This document shows positions 38,080 through 47,224 of a stretch of 64,000 bases of DNA, in pieces. Position 1 is the first letter of the stretch. Each line of letters starts with the position of its first letter. The notes beneath the pieces were generated by a model. It saw nothing but the letters and a program-made list of their open reading frames with translations, made no database searches and was not told where the DNA came from. This stretch comes from Mesorhizobium sp. B2-3-4 (lineage in GTDB: Bacteria > Pseudomonadota > Alphaproteobacteria > Rhizobiales > Rhizobiaceae): positions 124,001 through 188,000 of the forward strand of contig NZ_VFVY01000001.1 in the NCBI RefSeq assembly GCF_006442315.1. The letters are read 5' to 3'. Made by a program: the position numbers and the translations under genes.

Positions 38080-39137
38080 CGCCGCGCCCCGGTCTTGAAC
38101 GCCTCGACGCCCTTGGCCTCGCCATGGCGGGAAATCACCACCAGGGCGCCCGCGATACCGGCGACGCCGGCGAGCCAGACCCAACCGGGAATGTCGCTCG
38201 CCATCAAGGTCAGCGGGTCGATGTAGGTCTTGGCGACCGGGATGTTGTCGAGCGCCGGCTTGAGCACGGCGCCGATCGCCGCCGGAATGCCGAAGATGTA
38301 GCCGCCGATCTTGGACAGCCAGTTCGCCTTCACCTCAGGCACCTTGTCGCGCACGACGTCGGCCGGCGCATTGGCACGCTCCGGCGCAATGACGCGGGGC
38401 TTCGCCTTCTGGAGGGCGAGCAACAGATCATCGTCGATCGCGTCACCCTCGGGCAGGCCGTTGTCGGCCCGGAAGGCGCGCACGGCCGTCGCCGTCATCG
38501 TGCCGGCCTTGCCGTCGAACTTGCCGTCGGCGCCGCGCGATCCAACCTCGGTATAGCCGAGGTTCCACAACTGCTCCTGCACCCGCGCGACCGTGGCCTG
38601 TTCCGTGGCGACCGGAGCCGCGGGAGCGGCGGCAGGCGCTTCGGGCTGCGGCTGGACCGGCGCGGCGGGGACAGGCGCTGGCGGGGCCGGCTGGGGTGCG
38701 GACGGGGCCTTGCCGGACAGGAACTGCTTCTGCTCCGTCTTTCGCCTGCCGATGATCTCGGGCGGCTTCTTCCACATCATGAACGCATCGCCGGCGCCGG
38801 CGTAGTCGCCCTTGTTGAGGCGCTTGACCAGGGTCGAGCTTGCAAACGCTCCAGCGCCGATGTTGAAAGCCAGCGACACCAGCGCATCGAACTGGTTCTG
38901 GGATAGCGACACCTTCACGGCCTTGTTCACCGCAGCCTCGAACGTGGCCAGGTCGCGTCCAAGGATTTCGTCCGACTGTGCGGCGGTGATCTTCATGCCG
39001 GCCGTGACCTTGGGCGGCCCGGCCGCCGAGGTGTGGCCGACCCCGATGGTGAGCACGCCGCCGGTATCGCGGTATGCCGTCAGCTTGTTTCCTTCACGAC
39101 GAGCGATCGCCGCCCGTCCGGCTGGACTGGTCTGCAT
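38076..39137 (-). CDS. Modular endolysin: GH24 lysozyme, peptidoglycan-binding domain, C-terminal helix
   Basis: A 353-residue lysin. Residues 1-140 form a T4/P22-type lysozyme with the catalytic spacing Glu15, Asp24, Thr30 in REGNKLTAYRDTGGVLTIG. A Pro/Ala-rich linker (about 148-175) leads to a peptidoglycan-binding-like domain (VQEQLWNLGY... GKAGTMTATAVRAF). The C-terminus has a hydrophobic helix (VWLAGVAGIAGALVVI). There is no N-terminal signal, so export would need the holin, unless the C-terminal helix tethers it. It begins the lysis operon. Confidence 0.88.
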   Translation of the reverse strand: MQTSPAGRAAIARREGNKLTAYRDTGGVLTIGVGHTSAAGPPKVTAGMKITAAQSDEILGRDLATFEAAVNKAVKVSLSQNQFDALVSLAFNIGAGAFASSTLVKRLNKGDYAGAGDAFMMWKKPPEIIGRRKTEQKQFLSGKAPSAPQPAPPAPVPAAPVQPQPEAPAAAPAAPVATEQATVARVQEQLWNLGYTEVGSRGADGKFDGKAGTMTATAVRAFRADNGLPEGDAIDDDLLLALQKAKPRVIAPERANAPADVVRDKVPEVKANWLSKIGGYIFGIPAAIGAVLKPALDNIPVAKTYIDPLTLMASDIPGWVWLAGVAGIAGALVVISRHGEAKGVEAFKTGARR

Positions 39138-39191
39138 GATGTTTTCCTTTCGGGTGATGATTGGCTATGGTCGGCGCTAGGGAGCGGGCCG

Positions 39192-39386
39192 ATGATTTTC
39201 ACAATCGAAACGATGCGTGATGGCGTGGCACTGACGCTCACCGACGTTCAGGCGGAAAGCTTCGATGAAGCTGCGGCGACGCTCGGGCCTGTCACCGACG
39301 GTCTGGGGCGTGAGCCGAAGTCAGGCGAGTGGATACGGGTTACGCAGTTCGTCAGTGGACGGACGAACTGGTTTAGGCTTGGTTGA
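39192..39386 (+). CDS. Small hypothetical protein (moron candidate)
   Basis: A 64-residue protein (MIFTIETMRDGVALTLTDVQ onward) on the plus strand, preceded by GGGAGCGGG. It diverges from the endolysin gene 54 bp away and its stop overlaps a possible TTG start of the methyltransferase-like gene. Placed in the opposite direction to its neighbours, it looks like an independently transcribed accessory gene. Function unknown. Confidence 0.55.
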   Translation: MIFTIETMRDGVALTLTDVQAESFDEAAATLGPVTDGLGREPKSGEWIRVTQFVSGRTNWFRLG

Positions 39387-39466
39387 TCGGTCTTCGAGGG
39401 TTGACGCGATTCAGCGCGAAGGGCTACTTGGCCGAGAACAACCCATCAGAAGCTGAAAGTGCAGAC

Positions 39467-40219
39467 ATGCTAATAGAGCGACAGACGAAAGATTTCGTTT
39501 CAAGGGACCTCGCTGGCATCCAAGGATGGCTGCACGACGACAATGTCTTTGTTACTGCCGCTATCATGCACACCATGGCAAAACACGGCATCGCAGGGCC
39601 AAACTTCGAAATCGGCGTCTATCATGGCAAGTACCTGTCAGCCATGCACCACTGCGCAAAGGTGTACGGTGGCCAGCAATCGCCGAAGTCCTACGGCATG
39701 GATGTGTTCTGGTTCTCGAAGGAGGACGAGGCCCAAGATACCTTCAAGAAGCTTTTCGGGTCGACCGACGAGATTAAGATTGAGGTTCGCAACTCGCAGG
39801 AATCCCGTACGGACGACATCCTTGCGCTTTGCGGCTCCAAGCCAGCTTTCATTTCCATCGACGGCGACCATAGCTCCTGGCCCGTCTTGCACGATCACGC
39901 GATCTGCGCCGATGCCCTGCTCAGGGGCGGCGTGGTCTCCTCGGACGATTTCTGCAATTGGGCGATGATCGGTCTAATGGATGGCATCGCCAGGTTCTTT
40001 CTCACGCACAACCGGCATAGGCTGGTCCCATTCGCGTTCTGCCTCAACAAGCTCTACTCCTGCCATCACGAGTGGCACGAGCGGTACAGGCAGGGCATGA
40101 TCGAGTTCTGCGAACAGAATTCGGATATCCCTTGTGCAAGCAGATATCTGAAGCTTGCCGAGACCGGGTATCACAACGCGAACCAGGTTCTGTTCGATGC
40201 ACCCTGCATGATACTTTAG
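39467..40219 (+). CDS. Class I methyltransferase-like protein (moron candidate)
   Basis: A 250-residue protein resembling Methyltransf_24-type proteins: NFEIGVYHGKYLSAMHH at the SAM-binding position, YGMDVFWFS at the acidic strand end, and FISIDGDHSSWPVLHDHA, the DGDHS motif of this group, then LLRGGVVSSDDFCNW. Such proteins often modify sugars. It is transcribed against the tail genes and its stop overlaps the tail-fibre stop, so it may modify fibre or host glycans; that is inference. I use the ATG at 39467; a TTG at 39383 would add 28 residues. Confidence 0.68.
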   Translation: MLIERQTKDFVSRDLAGIQGWLHDDNVFVTAAIMHTMAKHGIAGPNFEIGVYHGKYLSAMHHCAKVYGGQQSPKSYGMDVFWFSKEDEAQDTFKKLFGSTDEIKIEVRNSQESRTDDILALCGSKPAFISIDGDHSSWPVLHDHAICADALLRGGVVSSDDFCNWAMIGLMDGIARFFLTHNRHRLVPFAFCLNKLYSCHHEWHERYRQGMIEFCEQNSDIPCASRYLKLAETGYHNANQVLFDAPCMIL

Positions 40220-42768
40220 AACGGCCGGACAACCCTGGACCGCACACCGTTGATCGCCACCGAGGCCGCTCCCGCAACGCAGGCGGCCTGGAGCTTGATC
40301 GTACAGGTTCCCGAGGCGGTGATCTTCGCGCGCACGCTCCCTGATTTGGTGAAAGCCAAGCCCCCCAAGGCATAAAGACTATCGGCGGCAAATGTCTGAC
40401 CGCCATAGAATTGGACAGCGGACGTGCCTGCCGATTTGCTTAACGTGAACGAGACCGGGGCGGCGGTCGCATCCTTCGTCGCCGTGACCGTATAGTCGAT
40501 GACTATTTCGTCGTTCTTCCAGACGGTCCCAAGATCGAGTGTCACAAGGTCAGTTTGGGCGGTGGTGATGCTGTTCGTGGCAGCATTGGTCGCAGTCACC
40601 TCTAAGGGCACGTCTCGCTGTCCATTGTTCGCACCGGTCCCAAGGTCTTGATATTCAATAGGCGTAGGACCAAAGCCCGGCAGGTCTCGCCACGTGCCAC
40701 GGTCATACACCACGTCCGCGGTCGCGTTGGCCAACTGCACCCCGTACGTCACGCCGGAAAACTGCGGGCGACGAATGGAACCGCCAAGACAGCCGTCCAT
40801 ATAGATGCCGTTAAGTTGCTGGTTGTCGATGCCATTCGTAAGGTTGACCAAGCCGGGCGCATCGATGTCGACACGCGGGCAGTTGATGAGGTTGATTGCC
40901 GTGGATACGAAGCCGACGGGAGCGACTGACCATTTATAGAGAAGCGGTTTGGTCAGCCGAACGTCGAAGTACTCTTTGATGTGGATGCCCTCATAGAAGA
41001 AATTGCCGTGGCAGTTGTCGAAGACAATCCACGGATAGGCGATGCCGCCGGTGCCGGGGGGATTGTTGGCCTCCGCATACCAGCAATAGTTGACCAGCAC
41101 GGAAACGCAGTGGTCGAAGATCAACCCTTCCCAATGTCCGTCGATGCTCCAGCCTTTGTCTGCCGAGTAGACGTGGCAGTCACGGAAAACCGGGTCGGTG
41201 GGAGACGCGCGCTGGTAGGGATCGGTCGCGTGATAGTCGGACAAAAGCTCCCACCCCTTGTCCATGTACGTGTTGTTGGCCTGAAGAAGCCCGTCGCCGC
41301 GCCCGGCAACGACAACGTTGGTGATTTGCGGCCTGATGACGTTTTTCAACGTCACGCCCCGCGCAAACCCCTTGGTTAGGCGGCCATTGATGTCCACTGC
41401 CCTGCCTCGGATTTCCATGTTCTCCATCAGCAGGCGGAACGGAAGCCGATTGAACTCGCCATCGAAAACACCAAAGGCGACATTCAGTCCGCGCGATACG
41501 GTCGCCTGGTCGGTCAGGATGGAGAAGTCGCGAAGGCTCACGGGGTTGGTGTAGTCAGTGTTCGTGATCGAAAGCACGTAAGCTCCAGCGGCGACACCCG
41601 TGTCCAACAACCCCGAAATATACTGGCCGGTGCCCCTGATGCTGACTGATTTATTGTTCAGCGTCATCGCGCTGCCAATGGCGTAAACCCTAGAGAGAAG
41701 GACCGGGAAGCCAAAAGCTAGGGACCCGAGAACTGCAGCACGGTCGTTTGCAACCGCATTACCAACCGCGCCGAACCACTCGGGCAACAATTCACCCTCA
41801 TGCTGGCGAACCCATGCGCCAGCATTTGCTGCAATCGCATCCGCCTTGAGCCAAACGCCTTCTTGCGTGTCCAGAGCGATTAGCGCGGAGAAATCGCCCG
41901 CGCGCCAAACAAACATTCCCTCTCGGCCATTTTCCGTGAGATGAACAGTAGCATCCTTCGTTGTATCGAGTGCCTTGAGCGCCGTGCGCGTCGCGACATA
42001 GGAGGCTGTTGCAAGCAGATTGCGCACTTCGGGGAAAGGCTTCGGATCGTAGGCCGAATTCGCCGGATTTCGCACCAGTAGGGTGCTGGCCACAGGCGAC
42101 GGCAGATTGATTGCCGCTGCCGAAGCCGCAGCAGCCGCTGCCGAAGTCGCAGCTGCGGACGCGGCGGCTTCGGCAGCGGCCTGAATGGCCGCGCTCGCCT
42201 GGTCCGATAAGAGCCGGAAGGTCGTGCCCGACTTGTAGCCCGCAACGACCATGCCCGCTGTCAGGCCGCCGGCGACGACGTTGTTGCCTGAATTGGTCTT
42301 GATGGTCAGCGCGGCAGCGCCGTTGAAGGCCACCGTCACGGGCGAGCCGACATTGGCTTCGAAGACGCTGAAGGCGATGAGTGCCCCAGCATCGGCCGCC
42401 GGCAGGGGAATGCTCGACGTGGCAATGATCGCGTTCGGCGTGCCGGCGCCGGCGTCGACGGCGGCGATGAAGCTGTAGGGCAGATCGGCGACGCGGGTCC
42501 AGGACCCTACGCCCGTGCCAAGCAGTTTGCGATAGACGCCATTGTTGGCGACGGTGGCGTCACCAAGAACCCATGCCATGGAGTTGGCCGGATGAGCAAG
42601 ATCGGCGTCGAGATGGGCCTTGGTGTCGTAGATCAGCCCACCGCTCGACAGGAAAGCGGTGATGATCCCTTCGACCCAGGTTCCCCATGCCCGCAGTTGC
42701 GCCTTGACCGGCTGTTGCGGATTGGAGGACGGGCCATCCGCCATGATCGTATTCATCAGTTCGGGCAT
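40216..42768 (-). CDS. Tail fibre/tailspike protein
   Basis: An 850-residue protein starting MPELMNTIMADGPSSNPQQP. The N-terminal part is a virion-binding region with an Ala-rich helix (AAAEAAASAAATSAAAAAAS near residue 220), then a long beta-helix-like middle (GNAVANDRAAVLGSLAFG, then many N/D-rich turns such as LKNVIRPQITNVVVAGRGDG) as in pectate-lyase-fold spikes, and a C-terminal beta domain. It likely binds and perhaps cuts a host surface polysaccharide. It ends the tail operon and converges on the methyltransferase-like gene. Confidence 0.82.
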   Translation of the reverse strand: MPELMNTIMADGPSSNPQQPVKAQLRAWGTWVEGIITAFLSSGGLIYDTKAHLDADLAHPANSMAWVLGDATVANNGVYRKLLGTGVGSWTRVADLPYSFIAAVDAGAGTPNAIIATSSIPLPAADAGALIAFSVFEANVGSPVTVAFNGAAALTIKTNSGNNVVAGGLTAGMVVAGYKSGTTFRLLSDQASAAIQAAAEAAASAAATSAAAAAASAAAINLPSPVASTLLVRNPANSAYDPKPFPEVRNLLATASYVATRTALKALDTTKDATVHLTENGREGMFVWRAGDFSALIALDTQEGVWLKADAIAANAGAWVRQHEGELLPEWFGAVGNAVANDRAAVLGSLAFGFPVLLSRVYAIGSAMTLNNKSVSIRGTGQYISGLLDTGVAAGAYVLSITNTDYTNPVSLRDFSILTDQATVSRGLNVAFGVFDGEFNRLPFRLLMENMEIRGRAVDINGRLTKGFARGVTLKNVIRPQITNVVVAGRGDGLLQANNTYMDKGWELLSDYHATDPYQRASPTDPVFRDCHVYSADKGWSIDGHWEGLIFDHCVSVLVNYCWYAEANNPPGTGGIAYPWIVFDNCHGNFFYEGIHIKEYFDVRLTKPLLYKWSVAPVGFVSTAINLINCPRVDIDAPGLVNLTNGIDNQQLNGIYMDGCLGGSIRRPQFSGVTYGVQLANATADVVYDRGTWRDLPGFGPTPIEYQDLGTGANNGQRDVPLEVTATNAATNSITTAQTDLVTLDLGTVWKNDEIVIDYTVTATKDATAAPVSFTLSKSAGTSAVQFYGGQTFAADSLYALGGLAFTKSGSVRAKITASGTCTIKLQAACVAGAASVAINGVRSRVVRPF

Positions 42769-42838
42769 GCGAAAGCTCCAGGGCTGGAGACCCCGCCGAG
42801 GCGGCAGGGCGAATGAGGGTGCGAAACGAAGGGTCCTG

Positions 42839-45121
42839 TCAGGTGACGTTGACCGCGCCGGTGGCGACGCTGCTGGTGCTTTCGACTGCCGAGCCGTTTG
42901 CCGCGCGCAGCCAATAGTAATAGGTGCCGGCGGTAAGCCCGGTGTTGGTCCAGGCGTCGGCCGACGACGGCGCGCCGTACTCAGTGCGCACGACGGTCGC
43001 TGTGCCTTCATTGTTGACGGTGTTGCGCCGGATGTTGGTGGCGACATAGTTGGCCGAGTTCGGCGTGTTCCAGGTCAGCGCCACCTGACCGACGCCGCCG
43101 GTCGCGACCACGCCCGAGACGGCTGCCGGCGGCGTCGTGTCGACCGTCGAGACCAGCGTGACGCTGCCGGTCCATGGACCATAGGAATTGTTCGAGCCGA
43201 TGAAGGCGGCCTGGATATCGATCGATGTGTTGGCCGGAACCGGATTGGTGTTGGCAACGATCAACCCGCCCGAAGGCGTGGCGTCGGGGAATTTCTGCTC
43301 GACCCAGGCCCCTGGCGTGCCGCCGCCGACATCGGTGATGCGGTAGCGGATCGATGGAGTGACGTCATCGCGGTTCGGATCGACAAGCACCACCCTGACA
43401 TAGACGGTGCCGCCACCTGAAACGGCCGTCGCAGTGTCGATCGAGGGCGTCGGAATGCCGTCCGAAACCGGCTTTGGCGGCACGGGAGGCGCGGCACCCT
43501 CATCATCGGCCGGGTTCCATGCATCGATATCGTCGGGCATCTTGACGAAGGTCATCTGGAACCCGCCCCGAGACACCGAGAGCACCGAACGCCTGTTGTT
43601 GATCAGCGCACCGTCCAGCGATGGAAGCCGGCGCGGCGTGTCCAGCCGCACCCACGGCGCGTAAATCGCGTTGATGCCTGTGAAGCGCACGTCGAGCGTG
43701 CCGCGTTTCTTGGCGCGTGCCCGGGCGAATTCCCGTTTGCCAAGCCGGCGTGCCTGGCGCCATTGCTGCACCCAGATGTAGCTGCCGTCCTGCGGCAAGA
43801 CCCGGCCGGCATCGATCTGTGCCGCGGTATCCTCGAAATAGTCGGTATCCGTCGTCGTGTAGTCGGTCGCCGGATAGGTGAATTTCGGGATGAACTGGTT
43901 AACCTCCTCTTCCGGCAAAACGTCGTGCTGCACGGTGTGGCCGACGATGTCGGCATCGGTCAGGGTGGCGACATACTTCTCCCGGAATTTGCCGGCGACG
44001 ACGAGGAGGGCGCCATCGCCGCGCTCGCACATCCAGCCGTCACAGGTGGCGAGGATGGCATTGGTGCCGCTTTTCGGATCATGGTCGGTGGTGTCGAAGC
44101 CGCCGCATTCGTAGCGCTTCTCCGTGCCGCCGGCCGCCCGCGGCACATCCTCGTCGCAGACATCGGCCTCTTCCTGCCACATGTCGAGAACAGGCAGGAT
44201 CGCCTTGCGGAAATCGCGCTTGGTGCCGAACGGGTTGAAGCACTCGTGCCAGGCAAGATTGAGGATCGAGTTCTTCGAGAATGCCCAGGTCGAGGGGTCT
44301 TCGGGATCTTGTGCCGGATTGCGAAAATCCCAGACCAGGGCAAGCTGCGCGACAACGGACAGGGCGGGCTTCCCATAAGGGAAGAACTTTTGGAAATATT
44401 CGACATTCGGGCTCATGCATCGCATGCCGACCGAGGCCTGCCCGTCTCCCCGATGATTGCTGGTCCAGATGCCCTGACCCGAGAGAGGCGTGACGAATTC
44501 AGCGATCGCCGTCTCCGGCGTCAGGCCGAGCCGGCTGTAGATCATCACCCATTCGCGGGCGTCGTCGCCGTAGCGTTTTCCGTCCGGGCTGACGACGCGA
44601 TTGCCGCTGAGCGTGACCTTGTCGTCATTGAGGTAGTAGCCGGTGTAGGCATTGATGCGGTGGCCGACGATCGCCTGGACGGAATACATCTTGTTGTCGA
44701 GCGCTTCCCACAACATCAGGGCGCCGGCCAGCCGGGCTTCGCCGACGCCCCAGAACCTATAGGGAATGGGCTGCGTCAGCGGTGCGCGGCCATCCTCGGG
44801 CTTGGGCGGCTTCGGAGTCAGCAGATATTGCACACCGGCGACGATCGCCGTGGTGACGATCGCCGAGGCGATGGCGGCATAAGAGATGGTCGCGCCGAAG
44901 AGCGAGAAGCCGCCGGTACCGAGAATGGCGGTGAAGATCGGCGTGAAGATCGGATCACGATGAACCGGCCAGCGGTATTCGCCGGTCCAGCCTTCGGCCA
45001 TGATCTCCTGGGTCGACGCTGTTTCGAATGCGCCGATGGCGGGACTGTAAGTGCCCTTGCGCGATGCCGTTGCCAGCGCCTGGCGCAGCGCATCGTCGAA
45101 AGGGTTCACGCTATGCGCCAT
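42839..45121 (-). CDS. Central tail/host-specificity protein (J-like) with fibronectin type III domain
   Basis: A 760-residue tail-tip protein. The N-terminus has hydrophobic segments (FTAILGTGGFSLFGATISYAA) then a large central domain with VGEARLAGALMLWEALDNK and ERGDGALLVVAGKF. From about residue 540 there is a Pro/Gly linker followed by beta-rich domains, the last being a fibronectin type III-like module (PAAVSGVVATGGVGQVALTW). It follows the NlpC-like peptidase gene with a 16-base overlap, the place occupied by J in lambda-like tails and by g15 in gene transfer agents. Confidence 0.8.
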   Translation of the reverse strand: MAHSVNPFDDALRQALATASRKGTYSPAIGAFETASTQEIMAEGWTGEYRWPVHRDPIFTPIFTAILGTGGFSLFGATISYAAIASAIVTTAIVAGVQYLLTPKPPKPEDGRAPLTQPIPYRFWGVGEARLAGALMLWEALDNKMYSVQAIVGHRINAYTGYYLNDDKVTLSGNRVVSPDGKRYGDDAREWVMIYSRLGLTPETAIAEFVTPLSGQGIWTSNHRGDGQASVGMRCMSPNVEYFQKFFPYGKPALSVVAQLALVWDFRNPAQDPEDPSTWAFSKNSILNLAWHECFNPFGTKRDFRKAILPVLDMWQEEADVCDEDVPRAAGGTEKRYECGGFDTTDHDPKSGTNAILATCDGWMCERGDGALLVVAGKFREKYVATLTDADIVGHTVQHDVLPEEEVNQFIPKFTYPATDYTTTDTDYFEDTAAQIDAGRVLPQDGSYIWVQQWRQARRLGKREFARARAKKRGTLDVRFTGINAIYAPWVRLDTPRRLPSLDGALINNRRSVLSVSRGGFQMTFVKMPDDIDAWNPADDEGAAPPVPPKPVSDGIPTPSIDTATAVSGGGTVYVRVVLVDPNRDDVTPSIRYRITDVGGGTPGAWVEQKFPDATPSGGLIVANTNPVPANTSIDIQAAFIGSNNSYGPWTGSVTLVSTVDTTPPAAVSGVVATGGVGQVALTWNTPNSANYVATNIRRNTVNNEGTATVVRTEYGAPSSADAWTNTGLTAGTYYYWLRAANGSAVESTSSVATGAVNVT

Positions 45122-45513
45122 GCCACGCCGGTCCATTCCAGGGATTTGACCATGGCGCCGCGCGCCGACATCACGGCCCAGAGCGGGCCGAAGCGGATGG
45201 CCGGGATTTCCTTGACCACCGCTCCGGCTGCGTCGAAGCCCGCCATCGCAAGCACGATACCGATATCGCCGTCGCGCGGTTCATCGGTGCCGGCAAAGCC
45301 AAGCGCGCGGAGCTTCTTGTCGACAAGCCGCTCCACGCCGCCCGCTGCCCGCAGGACCATCGCCGCGCCTTCGGCGTCGAAATATGTCCCGCGCAGGTCG
45401 GCGCCCGGGTCCTTGCCTGTCGCCTCGACAACCCAGTCGGCCGCGAACAGGGTGCAATCGGTGAACCCCCACCGCCAGCGATGCGGCAGCCGGATGTATT
45501 CTTGCAGGGTCAT
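45106..45513 (-). CDS. NlpC/P60-like tail peptidase (DUF6950-type)
   Basis: A 135-residue protein with the cysteine-peptidase opening RWGFTDCTLFAADWV, Cys being the probable nucleophile. It is compact, as in phage-tail versions of this family that cut peptide cross-links during DNA entry. A clear partner histidine is not obvious, so the activity is tentative. It sits between the distal tail genes and the J-like gene, the usual position. Confidence 0.72.
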   Translation of the reverse strand: MTLQEYIRLPHRWRWGFTDCTLFAADWVVEATGKDPGADLRGTYFDAEGAAMVLRAAGGVERLVDKKLRALGFAGTDEPRDGDIGIVLAMAGFDAAGAVVKEIPAIRFGPLWAVMSARGAMVKSLEWTGVAWRIA

Positions 45514-45550
45514 GTGCTAAGGTTTCTCGCCTCAAGACGGGAGAGGGGAA

Positions 45551-45835
45551 ATGACATCGAAAGCAGACGAGTTTCCGCAGGCGTATCCGTCGGGACGATT
45601 GCCGAAAACCCTATGGTCGAGGTGGCAACAATCGGTTCGTGAAGATATTGAGGTCGGCGCTGATGATGACTTGGCAATCAAGGCCTTCAGATGCCTTCAC
45701 CTCCACAAACCATTCCGTACTCACGCAAGCACGTTGTTACTTACGAAGGTCGAGTATTCTCCGGGAACTTTGACCGTCGAAGGCATCGACTACGATGAAG
45801 CTACGGCGATGTACGATTGGTCAACAGATCAGTAG
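45551..45835 (+). CDS. Plus-strand moron in the tail operon
   Basis: A 94-residue protein (MTSKADEFPQAYPSGRLPKT onward) with an excellent ribosome-binding site (GGGAGAGGGGAA) and base composition visibly poorer in GC than its neighbours. It is inserted between two minus-strand tail genes and overlaps the end of one by seven bases. I do not recognise the family. Its orientation and composition suggest a gene expressed from the prophage, for example one affecting the host or superinfection. Confidence 0.7.
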   Translation: MTSKADEFPQAYPSGRLPKTLWSRWQQSVREDIEVGADDDLAIKAFRCLHLHKPFRTHASTLLLTKVEYSPGTLTVEGIDYDEATAMYDWSTDQ

Positions 45836-46461
45836 TTCGGCCATGCCGGCGCGACGCCGCGGGCGAGCCGCGCCGTGCCGTCGCAGAATTTGTCGGTCGG
45901 ATACATCGCCTTCTGGTGTGGCCCGGACCACAGGACCAGCGAAGCGCGCGACCTGGTGTTGTTGCCCGATACGGTGGCCAGCGTCACTGTTGTCGTCGGG
46001 TTTTCCGTGCCCGATACCGCAGGGCTCGATTCCGTCGGATGCGACGCCGTGCCGGTCCACAGCGCGATGATCGGGCTGGTCGGCTGGTAATAATCGTCCA
46101 GCGTCGTGAAGCCGATTTTCAGGTCCTTGCCGCGCACGTCGGGCATCGTGTCGAGCACGCTTGCAGCAGTGTCGGGGTCGATGCCGGAAATGCCGAATTC
46201 GACGCTGGAGCTCTGCCCGTTGACCAACACCTCGAGCGTTGGAATGTTCAGCAGCCGGCCGCCGCCGAGATAGACCGTGCCGTCCTCATCGAGACTGTCG
46301 AATCCGGCCGGGATGTCGTTGACGCCGGCCCAGATGTGCAAACCGGGATCGGTGTCGAGCCGGAAGAAGATGCCGAGCGTGTGACTGGACCCCATTCGGT
46401 CAAGCACGTCCTGCGGCACGTAGTCGAGGCTGTAGGAGCCGATCAGGTCTTCCCAGGCCAT
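45829..46461 (-). CDS. Distal tail/hub protein (putative)
   Basis: A 210-residue beta-rich protein (MAWEDLIGSYSLDYVPQDVL onward) with VYLGGGRLLNIPTLEVLVNG and DLKIGFTTLDDYY. Its place, directly upstream of the NlpC-like peptidase and downstream of another tail protein, matches the DUF2163/hub position of siphovirus and gene-transfer-agent tails. Assignment is by position; sequence motifs are weak. Confidence 0.62.
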   Translation of the reverse strand: MAWEDLIGSYSLDYVPQDVLDRMGSSHTLGIFFRLDTDPGLHIWAGVNDIPAGFDSLDEDGTVYLGGGRLLNIPTLEVLVNGQSSSVEFGISGIDPDTAASVLDTMPDVRGKDLKIGFTTLDDYYQPTSPIIALWTGTASHPTESSPAVSGTENPTTTVTLATVSGNNTRSRASLVLWSGPHQKAMYPTDKFCDGTARLARGVAPAWPNY

Positions 46462-46465
46462 GACT

Positions 46466-47221
46466 TCAGAAGCCCTCGACGAACTGCAGGGTTGGAGACG
46501 ACCGCCAGAAACCTTCCGCTTCCCAGGCCAGCGAGAAACTGGCCGGAAACTTCATCACGCAACGCGGCCGGGCGAACTCGATGCGGGTCCCGGTCGGGAC
46601 GGCCTCACGCAAGGGCTTGTCGAGCGAGAGCACATATTGCGATCCGGTGACGACGACACCCTCCACGGTCTCCGTCACCGGGACGGGGTCGGAGCTTTCC
46701 CAGTAGCGATAGGCACGCCAGCCCTTGGTCGGATGATAGATCGAAAACCAGTCCGACCAGCGCAGATTGCGCTCGGCGCCGTAGATGTTCAGCGTGATCT
46801 GTCCGGCATTGAGTGCTGCATTGGCGCCCATCGTGCCGAACACAGTGCCCTGGCTGTAGCCGGCGCCATCGGAAAACAGCGACGTGTCCGAATGCGGAAT
46901 GCCGCCGACAATCGGCTGCGGGATATTTCTCGCATCGACAGGGAAGGGGCCCATCCAGTCGGATTTGATCGGGACGTTCATGAACCGCACCGAGCTGTTC
47001 ATGCGCGCCGCGATCCAGTTGATGTATTCGTGCTCTTCGCGCGCCTGCACGAAGCAGCCTTCATACGAACCGATCAGGACGCCGCCGCCGCTGGTTTCGA
47101 TCGTGACCGATTCCCCAAGGCCATTGCGGCCACCCTCAAGCCCGCCGCCCTTGGTGTCGAAGGAGAGCCTGGCCGGTTTCAGAAAGTCGATGTCGAGCGT
47201 GGGGAGTTTGATGTAGCCCAT
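46466..47221 (-). CDS. Distal tail protein (putative)
   Basis: A 251-residue protein (MGYIKLPTLDIDFLKPARLS onward) lying directly after the tape measure, where the distal tail protein is normally encoded. It is beta-rich, with GGGVLIGSYEGCFV and RNLRWSDWFSIYHP. It should connect the tail tube to the tip complex. Identification is by gene order. Confidence 0.65.
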   Translation of the reverse strand: MGYIKLPTLDIDFLKPARLSFDTKGGGLEGGRNGLGESVTIETSGGGVLIGSYEGCFVQAREEHEYINWIAARMNSSVRFMNVPIKSDWMGPFPVDARNIPQPIVGGIPHSDTSLFSDGAGYSQGTVFGTMGANAALNAGQITLNIYGAERNLRWSDWFSIYHPTKGWRAYRYWESSDPVPVTETVEGVVVTGSQYVLSLDKPLREAVPTGTRIEFARPRCVMKFPASFSLAWEAEGFWRSSPTLQFVEGF

Positions 47222-47224
47222 AAC

